Below, piece after piece: positions 44,422 to 54,215 of a stretch of 64,000 nucleotides of DNA. The position numbers were made by a program, and so were the translations under genes. The notes under the pieces were generated by a model. The model saw nothing but the letters and a program-made list of their open reading frames with translations. It was not told the DNA's origin and did not search any database. Numbering within the stretch: position 1 is the stretch's first letter; each line of letters begins with the position of its first letter. The stretch comes from Bin80 sp965209015. Lineage in GTDB: Bacteria > Bacteroidota > Rhodothermia > Rhodothermales > Bin80. The stretch covers positions 1,550,001-1,614,000 of the forward strand of contig OZ242367.1 of NCBI GenBank assembly GCA_965209015.1, written 5' to 3'.

Positions 44422-46395
44422 ATGTCTGATTCTAATTCTGAACCTACGCACTCCCCTGCACTTTACTATCCTTCGGCTGAATTCAGTGCAAAAGCACATT
44501 GTTCTTCTATGGAGGCTTATCAGGCAAAATATAGGGCGTCAATCGCTGATCCTGATAAGTTTTGGAGTACAGAAGCTAATCAGCGGATTGATTGGTTCAA
44601 ACCTTTTGGCCATGCTCGGTCTGTGTCCTTCAAGTCTTCAGATGTTTATATCCGTTGGTTTGAGGATGGAGAGCTAAACGCATCCTATAATTGTTTGGAT
44701 CGCCATCTTGCCGTACGGGGAGATCAGACTGCACTGATTTGGGAGCCCGATGACACTGAGGAGTCTTCACGTCATATTTCCTATCACGAGCTTCACGCAG
44801 AGGTATGCCAACTCAGTAATGTACTCACTTCAATGGGAGTTAAGAGAGGGGATCGGGTTACAATTTATCTGCCTATGATTCCTGAGGCTGCTGTGGCTAT
44901 GTTGGCATGTAGTAGAGTTGGGGCTGTCCATTCCGTCGTCTTTGCAGGGTTTTCACCTGAATCTCTGGCGAATCGCATCGTGGACTGTGATTCGACGTTC
45001 GTGATTACGGCGGATGAGGGTTTTCGAGGTGGAAAACGGGTCCCGCTCAAAAAAAATGTAGATGACGCACTCAAACGCTGTCCCGATGTAGAATCAGTAC
45101 TGGTAGTTCGACGCACAGGTGCGAAGATTCCATGGGATGCTGGTCGAGATTTTTGGTATCATGAGTATGTCCCATCTGCAAGCACCGAGTATGAGCCTCA
45201 GTCAATGAATGCGGAAGATCCATTATTTATTCTGTATACGTCGGGTTCAACGGGAAAGCCCAAAGGACTCTTACATACGACGGGTGGATACCTAGTGTAT
45301 ACATCCATGACCCACGAAATCATATTTGACTATCACCCTGGAGACATTTTTTGGTGTACTGCAGATGTTGGATGGATTACTGGTCATTCTTACATTATTT
45401 ATGGGCCTCTTCTTAATGGAGCTACTCAGGTGTTTTTTGAAGGTATTCCGACGTTTCCAGATGCGTCTAGATTCTGGAAAGTGGTTGACAAGTATCAAGT
45501 AAACCAGTTTTATACCGCTCCCACAGCTATCCGAGCACTCATGAGCCAGGGTGACTCATATGTTCAAGAAACGGACCGATCGTCGCTGAAAGTTTTGGGA
45601 ACCGTTGGAGAGCCGATCAATCCCGAGGCATGGCGCTGGTATCACGAAGTCGTGGGTAATGGGCAGTGTCCGATTGTAGACACCTGGTGGCAAACTGAGA
45701 CGGGAGGAATCTTAATTGCTCCCCTTCCAGGGGCAATACCTACCAAATCAGGCTCCGCGACCTTACCCTTTTTCGGTATTCAACCAGAGATTTTGGATAA
45801 TTCTGGAAATCTGATGAGCGGTGAAGCGGAGGGCGTTCTTGTAATTCGTAACTCCTGGCCTAGTCAGGCACGCACTGTGTACAAGGATCATGATAGATTC
45901 GTGAATACCTACTTTGCCACATTTGAAGGAAAGTATTTCACGGGAGATGGATGCCGCCGTGATTCGGATGGGTATTATTGGATTACAGGTCGCATTGACG
46001 ATGTACTCAATGTAAGTGGGCATCGCATGGGAACTGCTGAAATTGAAAGCGCTTTGGTTTCCCACCGGAGTGTAGCTGAAGCAGCCGTGGTTGGGTTTCC
46101 TCATGCAATCAAAGGGCAGGGGATCTATGCGTATGTGACGCTGAATGCAAGCGAGTCTTCCTCAGACTCACTTTGTAGTGAGTTAGTTTCTCATGTCAGA
46201 GAACAGATTGGGCCGATTGCTAAGCCTGACTTTGTACAGTTTGCTCCCTCACTACCGAAGACCAGGAGCGGGAAAATTATGCGCCGGATCCTCCGTAAGA
46301 TTGCTGAAAACAACTATGATCAACTTGGCGATACTTCCACGCTCGCCGACCCATCCGTTATTGATTCACTGATAGAGGAACGACAGAATCGGTAG
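44422..46395 (+). CDS. acs: Acetyl-CoA synthetase
   Basis: Makes acetyl-CoA from acetate, ATP and CoA. 657 residues, standard length. ACS N-terminus (FWSTEANQRIDWFKPF), AMP-binding motif YTSGSTGKPKGLLHTTGGY, acetate pocket (TADVGWITGHSY), WWQTETGG, and the regulated C-terminal Lys in PKTRSGKIMRRILR. Its last 38 nt overlap the 3' end of the opposite-strand kinase gene. Confidence 0.96.
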   Translation: MSDSNSEPTHSPALYYPSAEFSAKAHCSSMEAYQAKYRASIADPDKFWSTEANQRIDWFKPFGHARSVSFKSSDVYIRWFEDGELNASYNCLDRHLAVRGDQTALIWEPDDTEESSRHISYHELHAEVCQLSNVLTSMGVKRGDRVTIYLPMIPEAAVAMLACSRVGAVHSVVFAGFSPESLANRIVDCDSTFVITADEGFRGGKRVPLKKNVDDALKRCPDVESVLVVRRTGAKIPWDAGRDFWYHEYVPSASTEYEPQSMNAEDPLFILYTSGSTGKPKGLLHTTGGYLVYTSMTHEIIFDYHPGDIFWCTADVGWITGHSYIIYGPLLNGATQVFFEGIPTFPDASRFWKVVDKYQVNQFYTAPTAIRALMSQGDSYVQETDRSSLKVLGTVGEPINPEAWRWYHEVVGNGQCPIVDTWWQTETGGILIAPLPGAIPTKSGSATLPFFGIQPEILDNSGNLMSGEAEGVLVIRNSWPSQARTVYKDHDRFVNTYFATFEGKYFTGDGCRRDSDGYYWITGRIDDVLNVSGHRMGTAEIESALVSHRSVAEAAVVGFPHAIKGQGIYAYVTLNASESSSDSLCSELVSHVREQIGPIAKPDFVQFAPSLPKTRSGKIMRRILRKIAENNYDQLGDTSTLADPSVIDSLIEERQNR

Positions 46396-47305
46396 ATTGC
46401 TGCATGGCAATCTGAACTGCTCCTTCAACGGGAGGTGCATGGGGAGAAGTGAATTCTGCGACTGGCCAGATTCTCTTCATGGCTCTGCATAAGCTATTCA
46501 CGTAATACTCGTTGTTACTCAATCCCCCAATAATCGTAAATCTGGGTGTGAGTTCTGGATGCTTGACTAGTAGCCATTCCGATTGATGGGCAAGCAACTC
46601 AGTTTCCTGATGTACCAGAGAGATTGCAACAGGATCACCATGTTCCGCAGCGTTCAGAATCAATGGAGCAGCCTTTGAAAATTTCCAGTCTGGCTTTGCT
46701 AATGTAGAGATCAGAGAGTGTCGGTCATGTATGCCGAAACTGGTACGGACGAGTTCGGTCAAGCTGGTTTCGGGGCCTCCATCCAGTGCATTAGCAACGG
46801 CCGTGAGGGCTCGTCTACCCATTGAGTATCCACTTCCCTCATCTCCGATTAAATATCCCCAACCTCCTACATGATCTGTCTCTGAGAAATTGATCCCAGT
46901 TCGTGCCATTACACCACTTCCTGTGCCAGCAATAAAGAGGAGCCCCGTTTCGCCTGTGAATGCACCTTGGAGTGCAATTACACCATCATGAGAAATACTC
47001 AAGTGATAAGGGTGATCAATGTTTACACGAAGACGAATATCGTTGACGAGGGCTTCTTGTACTATGGGAGGACTGGCGCCAGCAATACCAGCATGGACAG
47101 CCCGTAAGGATTCCGAAGGTATTTTTTTCAGAGCATCATTGATCAGACAGGATAGAACGCGTCCCGTCTGTTTCCTGCCCTGACGAACCACATTTGCAGG
47201 GTCGCCGAAAAGTTCGAAATCTGGCTCTACCGATCTTGTACATGCATAGAGCCGCGTCTGGGTCGCACCGGCATCTATTCCAAAATACCAATCACTCGAA
47301 ATCAT
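46358..47305 (-). CDS. BadF/BadG-type ATPase, N-acetylglucosamine-kinase-like
   Basis: ATG 47305 is preferred to TTG 47314; it overlaps the upstream stop by 14 nt. 315 residues. Phosphate-1 FGIDAGATQTRL, phosphate-2 LLFIAGTGSGVMAR, and WGYLIGDEGSGYSMG, as in GlcNAc kinases; adenosine motif IIGGLSNN. Paired with a penicillin-acylase-like gene. Could recycle peptidoglycan amino sugars. Confidence 0.85.
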   Translation of the reverse strand: MISSDWYFGIDAGATQTRLYACTRSVEPDFELFGDPANVVRQGRKQTGRVLSCLINDALKKIPSESLRAVHAGIAGASPPIVQEALVNDIRLRVNIDHPYHLSISHDGVIALQGAFTGETGLLFIAGTGSGVMARTGINFSETDHVGGWGYLIGDEGSGYSMGRRALTAVANALDGGPETSLTELVRTSFGIHDRHSLISTLAKPDWKFSKAAPLILNAAEHGDPVAISLVHQETELLAHQSEWLLVKHPELTPRFTIIGGLSNNEYYVNSLCRAMKRIWPVAEFTSPHAPPVEGAVQIAMQQSTDSVVPLSVNQ

Positions 47306-49094
47306 GCGGTACAAGAAGTGTAGTTCTCAGATACTTGGCTGGAAGTGAAAATACAGAAGTGCCACCTATATCGGAAATGTATCTACCCAGCGGTTGACGA
47401 AGGTTCAAATCACGCCTGCGTATGAAATACTCGCTACTTGGTTCAACCCAGGTCCAAAATTCCCATGTATTCGGTGCCATTTCTGCTCTTGCCCCTCCCC
47501 ACATCATTGTGGATTCATGGCCGACGATGGGCGTGATCAGGGGTGCATATTTTCTTTGATGGATTGGCCCATAAAACGTGAAAAGACTTGTATCAGTGTA
47601 TACATGTTCCCAGAGCCACTGGCTTTGGTCAGTGCCAAATTTTCTGACCAATTCCTCAACTGCATTGTGCAGTGCTTGATCCTTGGTTTCTCCATCGGAG
47701 ACCATCAATTCATGAAAAATGGTGGCACTAACACTTTGGGCTTCAAAGTCATAATCCCAGTTTCTTAAATAAGTGAGTGCTGACTGTACCAGAGGGGGAG
47801 CGTCAGTTGTTACTTGCATTGAATCCAGCCATTCTGGCAATACATTTTCGGCCCATAAGCTGTGCGTATCCGTGCTCCATTCCGAAGGATTATCTGTATT
47901 TTGTTCAGTGTTGTTGAGATACAATGCAGTATGTTCAATCAATGGATCATTACTGATCACTACCCCCAAACTATCTATCGGAAACTGAAAGTTTGGAGTA
48001 CCAAGTACGGTCCAGGAACCGTCCGATGAAATCAGGATCCCGTCTCCACGCCAAAGGTGAAATGTAGAGGGGAAATTATCTAGCAAGGAAAACCATGCAG
48101 TGACATCTGTTCTGGGACTCAGCCCAACCCATGACAATTCAATTGGTGAGTCAAGAGTGCTGAATGTGCTATCTGTCCGCTGAAAAGACACGATTTCTTC
48201 GCGACCTGTAAACGTGAGGCGTTTGGTAAGTTGAGGACTTGGGCGAACAGGCCTTGTCGTTCTGGGGGAGAACAGGAGAACTGCCCATGCATGCGTATTC
48301 GTTTTGCCTGCCGGGAAAAAGGGTGTTCCAATGAGTGATGCACCGCGTATCACAAGTTCATTTGAAATATTTAAGCTAACGTCTTGAAACATGGGAGAAA
48401 GCCCCTTACCCTGTACATGACGTTGGTAGAGTAATGGGCCGCTCGAGGTAGAGGCGACCAAAGCACTACTATGCTCAATTCCGTTCAGGAGGAGTACGGA
48501 TTGAAGTATTTTGGAACCTGTGCAAATAGACTCTCCAAGGCTACATACAGAATCAGGAGCAACGCTCATCCAGCCAATCAGGCGTTCAATCGCAAGAGTA
48601 TGCCAGGGCTCCCAGGGTACTGGTTCAATTTTTTGCAGAAAAAATTCATGCATATATTCAACCTCCTCCCATGCGAGCTGAACCCCAACACCATAAGACA
48701 TTATCAGATTCGCATTTTGTTCATCTAAACGTTCATAAATCTGATGAGCAACCTCTGGTAGGCCCAACTGATGGATCAGTCGGTCTGCCTCAACAACTTC
48801 TCTGCCGTACCACTCAGATAATTTACCCAAGGCAGCCTGCCTCCATAGTGCGATTGTCCAGCCATTGAGCTGTCCCTGCACATAGCCGAGTCCAAACAAA
48901 GCATCAGAGAAAGAATTTGCTTGAATTTCAGCGGTATTGAATTCTCCCCAATTAATTTTTACTGGAGACTCAATTGTATTCACACTCAGGCGTTCAGGGA
49001 GGCGCGATTGCCAGTCATATGCGATTTTCCAAATTCCGCTGATGGCAAGAAAGCAAATGACGATGATCAATAGAACAAAACCGCTTATTTTCAT
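47292..49094 (-). CDS. Divergent penicillin acylase family protein
   Basis: 600 residues, shorter than the usual 700-850. One N-terminal membrane helix (FVLLIIVICFLAISGIW), then the alpha-chain motifs DALFGLGYVQGQLNGWTIAL and AALGKLSEWYG, and VPWEPWHTL. The autocatalytic Ser-Asn-Asn-Trp site is degenerate: HSSALVAS at residues 208-215 stands where GSNNWVVSG is expected; S209 may be the nucleophile but the following N and W are gone. The later beta-chain features are present (TPFFPAGKTNTHAWAVLL). Either it processes differently or it has lost activity. Confidence 0.75.
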   Translation of the reverse strand: MKISGFVLLIIVICFLAISGIWKIAYDWQSRLPERLSVNTIESPVKINWGEFNTAEIQANSFSDALFGLGYVQGQLNGWTIALWRQAALGKLSEWYGREVVEADRLIHQLGLPEVAHQIYERLDEQNANLIMSYGVGVQLAWEEVEYMHEFFLQKIEPVPWEPWHTLAIERLIGWMSVAPDSVCSLGESICTGSKILQSVLLLNGIEHSSALVASTSSGPLLYQRHVQGKGLSPMFQDVSLNISNELVIRGASLIGTPFFPAGKTNTHAWAVLLFSPRTTRPVRPSPQLTKRLTFTGREEIVSFQRTDSTFSTLDSPIELSWVGLSPRTDVTAWFSLLDNFPSTFHLWRGDGILISSDGSWTVLGTPNFQFPIDSLGVVISNDPLIEHTALYLNNTEQNTDNPSEWSTDTHSLWAENVLPEWLDSMQVTTDAPPLVQSALTYLRNWDYDFEAQSVSATIFHELMVSDGETKDQALHNAVEELVRKFGTDQSQWLWEHVYTDTSLFTFYGPIHQRKYAPLITPIVGHESTMMWGGARAEMAPNTWEFWTWVEPSSEYFIRRRDLNLRQPLGRYISDIGGTSVFSLPAKYLRTTLLVPHDFE

Positions 49095-49192
49095 GGAAAT
49101 AGTTCTTATTGCTGAAAAGTTGGATCCATTACTTGGTGCAATTGTTGCATCAATAACTTGTGTTATTTACCTTACGAAAAATAGATTTGCTA

Positions 49193-50830
49193 ATGTTCAG
49201 GCACTCAAAAGTAGCATTTGGAGTCTTATTTCTTGCGGCCGGCATCCTGCTGGGCATGCAACTGGAGTCTGTTCTATCCGACGATACAAGAGCCGCTCTG
49301 AAAAAACTTGAGCATGCTTTTCTTGTGATTAATGAACGCTATGTTGAAGATGTAGATTCAGGAATTCTTGCAGAACATGCTCTGGAAGGAATGCTGGAAG
49401 AGTTGGATCCTCACTCCGTATACATTGATGAAGAGGCCATGCGTCGAGTGGAAGAGGATTTTAGCGGTGGTTTTGAAGGAATTGGGATTTCATTTGAGTT
49501 CATTGAAGGATTTGAAGGTCGCGATACCCTCACGGTTCTGAGTGTAATCCCAGAAGGACCAAGTGAAAAATCAGGTCTTCACTCAGGTGATCGGATCATA
49601 GAGGTAGATGGGCAGAGCACGATTGGCTTTGAAACCGCAGATGTTCAACGCACATTGAAGGGACCTCGCGGCACCTCTGTAGAGATTGTTGTTGTTCGTC
49701 CAGGCTATTCAGATCCAATCAATTTCTCAATTGTACGAGATCGTATTCCATTGTATGCTGTTGATGTGGCTTATATGATTGATGATGAGACTGGCTTCAT
49801 CAAAGTGAATCGCTTTTCGGGAACAACACACAGCGAGTTCCGGAGCGCAGTTGATCGACTACAATCTCAAGGGATGAAGCGCCTGATGTTGGATTTGCGA
49901 GGAAATTCTGGAGGGTACATGGAAATGGCCGTTCAACTCTCAGACGAATTTCTTCCTGAGGATGCACTGATTGTATCTCAAAAGGGTCGAATTCGGGATG
50001 CCAATCATTCTTTCTACGGTACAGCACGGGGGCTTCTTGAAGATGAACCGATCATTGTGCTGGTGAACGAGGCTTCTGCATCAGCCAGTGAGATTGTTGC
50101 CGGAGCACTTCAAGATCATGATCGTGGACTCATTGTAGGTCGGAGAACCTTTGGGAAAGGGCTTGTACAGCAACAGCATCGCCTCCCAGATGGAAGCGCC
50201 ATGCGGGTGACAATTGCCCGTTATTATACCCCCTCCGGAAGGTTGATCCAAACTCCTTACATAAATGGCGATCGTGAAGACTATTTGAAGTCAAAACGAG
50301 AACTGCAATCAAACGCGGCATTACTGAGTGTGCAGGAAATAATCAATAGTGTTCCAGACTCTCTTCTCTATGAAACTTCCGGTGGGCGGGCTGTCATTGG
50401 TGGTGGAGGAATTCTTCCTGACTTTATCGTGGAAGTTGATACCGCATCCCAATTTATTCGTGAAGTTTTAACCCGCGACCTTACCAATACTTATGCTCGA
50501 ATGTGGTATGATCGGGAGGGCGAGGAACTTGTTGCTCAATGGGGGGACCAGCGGGATGATTTTTTTGATTCATTTGAGGTTGAGGAGTCTGAATTTCGCC
50601 GCTTCTTAGATTACGCACGTGTCAGAGGAATTCGTATTGGTTCTGAATTAGATGCTTTTAATGAAGAGGATATTGAAGCGGATAGGTCTTATCTCGAGGC
50701 TCGAATTAAAGCAAGGTTAGCTGTGCGACTCTTTGACCTTGAGGCATTTTATCCCGTGATGCACCCAGAAGACCGAACATTGCAGGAGGCCCTTAAGCTC
50801 TGGCCTGAGGCAAAAAAATTGACTGGTTGA
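49193..50830 (+). CDS. S41 family C-terminal processing peptidase
   Basis: ATG 49193 starts a membrane anchor (MFRHSKVAFGVLFLAAGILL); a GTG at 49160 is possible. 545 residues. N-terminal region ELDPHSVYID, PDZ domain at about 85-170 (VIPEGPSEKSGLHSGDRIIE), catalytic Ser in NEASASASEIVAGALQDH and Lys in FGKGLVQ. Cleaves exported proteins at their C-termini. The C-terminal extension (about 130 residues) has unknown role. Divergent from the acylase gene. Confidence 0.92.
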   Translation: MFRHSKVAFGVLFLAAGILLGMQLESVLSDDTRAALKKLEHAFLVINERYVEDVDSGILAEHALEGMLEELDPHSVYIDEEAMRRVEEDFSGGFEGIGISFEFIEGFEGRDTLTVLSVIPEGPSEKSGLHSGDRIIEVDGQSTIGFETADVQRTLKGPRGTSVEIVVVRPGYSDPINFSIVRDRIPLYAVDVAYMIDDETGFIKVNRFSGTTHSEFRSAVDRLQSQGMKRLMLDLRGNSGGYMEMAVQLSDEFLPEDALIVSQKGRIRDANHSFYGTARGLLEDEPIIVLVNEASASASEIVAGALQDHDRGLIVGRRTFGKGLVQQQHRLPDGSAMRVTIARYYTPSGRLIQTPYINGDREDYLKSKRELQSNAALLSVQEIINSVPDSLLYETSGGRAVIGGGGILPDFIVEVDTASQFIREVLTRDLTNTYARMWYDREGEELVAQWGDQRDDFFDSFEVEESEFRRFLDYARVRGIRIGSELDAFNEEDIEADRSYLEARIKARLAVRLFDLEAFYPVMHPEDRTLQEALKLWPEAKKLTG

Positions 50831-50851
50831 CAAAGATATGTGGCTTTTTTG

Positions 50852-50881
50852 TTGCATTCTCATTTGAAAACACTAAATTTG
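50852..50881 (+). promoter_or_regulatory. Bacteroidota-type promoter for the exbB operon
   Basis: TTG (50852-50854), 19-nt spacer, TAAATTTG (50874-50881). Both boxes and spacing fit the sigma-ABfr consensus (TTTG-N19-21-TAnnTTTG). About 100 nt before the exbB start. Confidence 0.6.
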
Positions 50882-50983
50882 TACAACCGTTCATCTATCT
50901 AACAAACTTATTTGGTAAGGATTACAATTAGATAGTATATTAAGTAGTATCTTTATTCTAAACAATTTCTGGAGGATTTGTCC

Positions 50984-51673
50984 ATGAAGCTTTTCGGAAT
51001 CATCATGCAATCGCAAGATGCACCAGTTGCAGACGAGGGTATGATCAACGTATTGGTCAATTATTTTAATCAGGGTGGTGAGTTTATGTGGCCTGTGCTG
51101 ATCATTCTGATCGTTGGTTTAGCCATAGCATTTGAGCGTGTGATTCAGTTGATTTTGGCTGATGTGAATACGCGTAAATTTATTGTTCAAGTCAAAGAGG
51201 CGCTACACGAGGGTGGGGTAACTGCCGCCGAAGGGGTGTGTGCTGCTACACGTGGGCCAGTCGCTTCGGTATTTCAAGCTGGTTTGATGCGCTCTGACGA
51301 AGGGATTGAAGCAGTGGAAAAAGCTGTTGTTGCTTATGGTTCCATTGAAATGAGTTTTTTGGAACGAGGACTCGTCTGGTTGTCGCTCTTTATTGCTCTG
51401 GCTCCTATGTTCGGTTTTTTGGGGACCGTCATTGGTATGGTTGCTGCTTTTGATGCAATTGAGGCAGCCGGAGATATTTCTCCAAGTTTGGTTGCTCGGG
51501 GCATCAAAATTGCTCTGCTCACAACGGTATTCGGCTTGATCGTTGCCATTATTTTACAATTCTTTTATAATTATGCCGTATCCAAAATTGACAGGATTGT
51601 TGTGGAAATGGAAGAGGCCTCAATTGAACTCATTGATTCTTTGGTGATGAAGGAGTCAACCTCCTCTTCATAG
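50984..51673 (+). CDS. exbB: MotA/TolQ/ExbB proton channel protein
   Basis: ATG 50984 has a real Shine-Dalgarno GGAGG at 50971-50975, rare in this window, so it is chosen over the TTG at 50978. 229 residues. Three membrane helices (FMWPVLIILIVGLAIAFERV, LVWLSLFIALAPMFGFLGTV, IALLTTVFGLIVAIILQFF). Conserved GTVIGMVAAF and TTVFGLIVA. Forms the pentameric proton channel of the TonB system. Confidence 0.93.
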   Translation: MKLFGIIMQSQDAPVADEGMINVLVNYFNQGGEFMWPVLIILIVGLAIAFERVIQLILADVNTRKFIVQVKEALHEGGVTAAEGVCAATRGPVASVFQAGLMRSDEGIEAVEKAVVAYGSIEMSFLERGLVWLSLFIALAPMFGFLGTVIGMVAAFDAIEAAGDISPSLVARGIKIALLTTVFGLIVAIILQFFYNYAVSKIDRIVVEMEEASIELIDSLVMKESTSSS

Positions 51674-51716
51674 GGGCAGTTGATGAGCGAGATAACCCCT
51701 ATATAGATAAGATATC

Positions 51717-51980
51717 ATGTTGAACATTGCTTTATATATTGTTTTTGCCTTGATAGGTATTGCGTTGTTGGTCATGCTTGCATCCGGTGTTCGTAGTCTT
51801 ATGTTCGGCAAAGTGAAGACGATCTCGCTTGCATTCATGGCTATTCCGCCAGTATTATTTTTGATCCTGGGATTAGCATTGCCTACATGGACCGATGCTG
51901 GAATTATGACGATCGTCATTTCCTTGGTACTGACCTTGGTCGCACTTTTGGTGTCAGGTGTAAAAAACCTTGTTTCTTGA
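51717..51980 (+). CDS. Small membrane protein within the exbB-exbD operon
   Basis: 87 residues with three hydrophobic helices (about 3-24, 36-58, 62-84) and almost no loops. Lies 43 nt after exbB and 22 nt before exbD on the same strand. No family recognised; probably an accessory part of the channel complex. Confidence 0.7.
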   Translation: MLNIALYIVFALIGIALLVMLASGVRSLMFGKVKTISLAFMAIPPVLFLILGLALPTWTDAGIMTIVISLVLTLVALLVSGVKNLVS

Positions 51981-52002
51981 CCTCTGATTTTCGTTCAATC
52001 AA

Positions 52003-52563
52003 ATGAGTATACTTGCAAAGAAAAAGAAACGTCAGGGTGCTGAGATTCCGACATCCTCTATGGCGGACATTGCTTTTTTGCTTCTAATCTTTTTCTTGGT
52101 TACGACCACAATTGATGTAGATACCGGGATCGGTATGACATTGCCTCCAGAGCCGGATGAAACAACACCTCCTCCTCCGGTCAGCGATCGCAATATGTTA
52201 AAGATTCTAATTAATGCTCAGGGACAGGTGCTCTTGGAGGATCTTCCCTCGTCCGTTGGACAGATTCGGAATGAAGTCTTAACTCATGTCCAGAATAATG
52301 GTCTAAATGCCCGTTATTCTGATTCTCCCTCCAAAGCGGTTGTCTCAATTAAAACGGATCGCCAGACGCCATACAACCTTTATATCCAGACACTGGATGA
52401 GGTTTGGATGGCTTACTTTGAGATCTGGGACACTGAAGCACGCTCAATGGGCTTTGCCAACTACGTTGAGTACCGGTCAGATCTTGAATCTGGGGGTGAG
52501 AATGAGATTCGCGAGAAGTGGCCTGCTCAGGTCTCTTTGGCTGAACCCGATCCCGGAGAATAA
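52003..52563 (+). CDS. exbD: ExbD/TolR family protein (first copy)
   Basis: 186 residues. One helix with the proton-carrying Asp: MADIAFLLLIFFLVTTTI at about 22-39. The periplasmic domain begins with a Pro-rich stretch (TLPPEPDETTPPPPV). Partner of ExbB. The periplasmic part is longer than the second copy. Confidence 0.93.
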   Translation: MSILAKKKKRQGAEIPTSSMADIAFLLLIFFLVTTTIDVDTGIGMTLPPEPDETTPPPPVSDRNMLKILINAQGQVLLEDLPSSVGQIRNEVLTHVQNNGLNARYSDSPSKAVVSIKTDRQTPYNLYIQTLDEVWMAYFEIWDTEARSMGFANYVEYRSDLESGGENEIREKWPAQVSLAEPDPGE

Positions 52564-52588
52564 ATCCTTGGAATAATTTCAGATTGCC

Positions 52589-53044
52589 ATGGCTGCTCAC
52601 TTCACAAAAAAATCCAAAGCTAAGCCCGAGATATCTACGGCATCTCTACCGGACATTATCTTCATGCTCCTCATCTTCTTCATGGTTACGACCGTGTTGC
52701 GTGAGCAGGAAGTACAAGTCCGAACCATTTTGCCTGAGGCTGAGGCGCTGACAAAGATTGAACAAAAGCGGTATGTTTCCTATGTCTGGATGGGCCCCGA
52801 GAAACTTCCGGGCAATCGAGTTGGTGAGACCAAAGTTCAGATAGATGACGCGGTCATTGAAGATATGGTTAATGTTCGCTCAATCATGTATCGTAAGCTT
52901 AGTGAACAGCCGAGATTGATTATATCGCTTCGTGTTGATGAAGAATCGGAGATGGGGGTTGTAACTGATGTTCAAGGGGAGCTCCGAAAAGCTGGCACCC
53001 TGCGTATCAGCTACTCATCCAGACGGGATATCTCTAATATCTGA
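52589..53044 (+). CDS. exbD: ExbD/TolR family protein (second copy)
   Basis: 151 residues. LPDIIFMLLIFFMVTTVL carries the Asp. Follows the first ExbD by 25 nt. Two different ExbD subunits with one ExbB are common in Bacteroidota, where both form one complex. Confidence 0.93.
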   Translation: MAAHFTKKSKAKPEISTASLPDIIFMLLIFFMVTTVLREQEVQVRTILPEAEALTKIEQKRYVSYVWMGPEKLPGNRVGETKVQIDDAVIEDMVNVRSIMYRKLSEQPRLIISLRVDEESEMGVVTDVQGELRKAGTLRISYSSRRDISNI

Positions 53045-53184
53045 TTTTACTTCGCGGCCCTTATACCAGTTGTTGGAGCTCCGGTTGAGACCGATGGTTC
53101 TGTGTACGGACATGTACTGGTTTCTTAATTCCTGAGCACTGATGGTTAGGCGGAGTTCCTGCCAGAGTTCTCGTTGACTCTATT

Positions 53185-54192
53185 ATGTACACAATTACCT
53201 TAGTGCCCGGGGATGGGATCGGTCCAGAAGTTGCTGAGTCGGCCTGTAAGGTGATTGCTGCGGTTGGTGTACGTGTACGTTGGGAGCGTTTCGAGACGGT
53301 AGGGCACGCTGCACTTGAGAAATTTGGATATCCTCTACCCAGTGACCTTCTCAATTCAATCCAGAGGAATCGAATTGCCCTAAAGGGGCCCATCACGACA
53401 CCTGTGGGTGGAGGATTTCGTAGCGTGAATGTTTCTCTGCGTCAGAAATTGGATTTATTCGTTAATCTGCGTCCATGTAAACGACTGCCTGGTATCCAAA
53501 CCCCATTCCCAGAAGTGGATCTGGTAATATTTCGGGAAAATACCGAGGGGTTATATTCTGGAATTGAGAGCTATGACGAACGCCTTGAAATTGCAGATTC
53601 CATCGCTCGAATTACACGTAAAGGATCAAGACGGATCCTACGTTATGCATTTGAGTGGGTCATCGATCATCACCGAAAGCGGCTAACTGCCGTACATAAG
53701 GCAAATGTTCTCAAACTGTCCACCGGTCTTTTCTTGGAGGAAGCTCGTTTACTCTCCCAAGACTACCCAGATGTCTTGTTTGACCAATATATCGTTGATA
53801 ATATGGCAATGCAATTGGTCCTTCGCCCAGAACTATTTGATTGTATTGTAACTACAAATCTATTCGGAGATATTTTGAGTGATCTTTGTGCGGGACTTGT
53901 AGGAGGGTTAGGATTAGTTCCGGGAGCAAATATCGGAGATGATGTTGCAGTCTTTGAGGCGGTTCACGGGAGCGCACCAGATATTGCTGGACAGTCCAAA
54001 GCCAACCCTACTGCACTCATTCGTACATCTGCTCTTCTTTTGCAACACATAGGAGAGACAGAAGCTGCAACGCGAATTGAGCATGCTGTAAGTCGTATCT
54101 ATGAAGAGGGGAGTATTTTAACCCCAGATGTAGGCGGAACTGCATCTACTGAATCCATGACAGACCGGATTATCCAGTTGATCTCTGATTAA
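53185..54192 (+). CDS. NAD-dependent isocitrate dehydrogenase (IDH/IMDH family)
   Basis: 335 residues. ITLVPGDGIGPEV start, FRSVNVSLRQKLDLFVNLRP: the Ser-x-Asn before LR marks isocitrate, not isopropylmalate. FRENTEGLYSGIES, KANVLKLS, NLFGDILSDL and HGSAPDIAG finish the family pattern. NAD-type short form as in mitochondrial IDH3. Citric-acid-cycle enzyme. Confidence 0.88.
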   Translation: MYTITLVPGDGIGPEVAESACKVIAAVGVRVRWERFETVGHAALEKFGYPLPSDLLNSIQRNRIALKGPITTPVGGGFRSVNVSLRQKLDLFVNLRPCKRLPGIQTPFPEVDLVIFRENTEGLYSGIESYDERLEIADSIARITRKGSRRILRYAFEWVIDHHRKRLTAVHKANVLKLSTGLFLEEARLLSQDYPDVLFDQYIVDNMAMQLVLRPELFDCIVTTNLFGDILSDLCAGLVGGLGLVPGANIGDDVAVFEAVHGSAPDIAGQSKANPTALIRTSALLLQHIGETEAATRIEHAVSRIYEEGSILTPDVGGTASTESMTDRIIQLISD

Positions 54193-54215
54193 TTTCTCTG
54201 CATTATCGCACTTGA

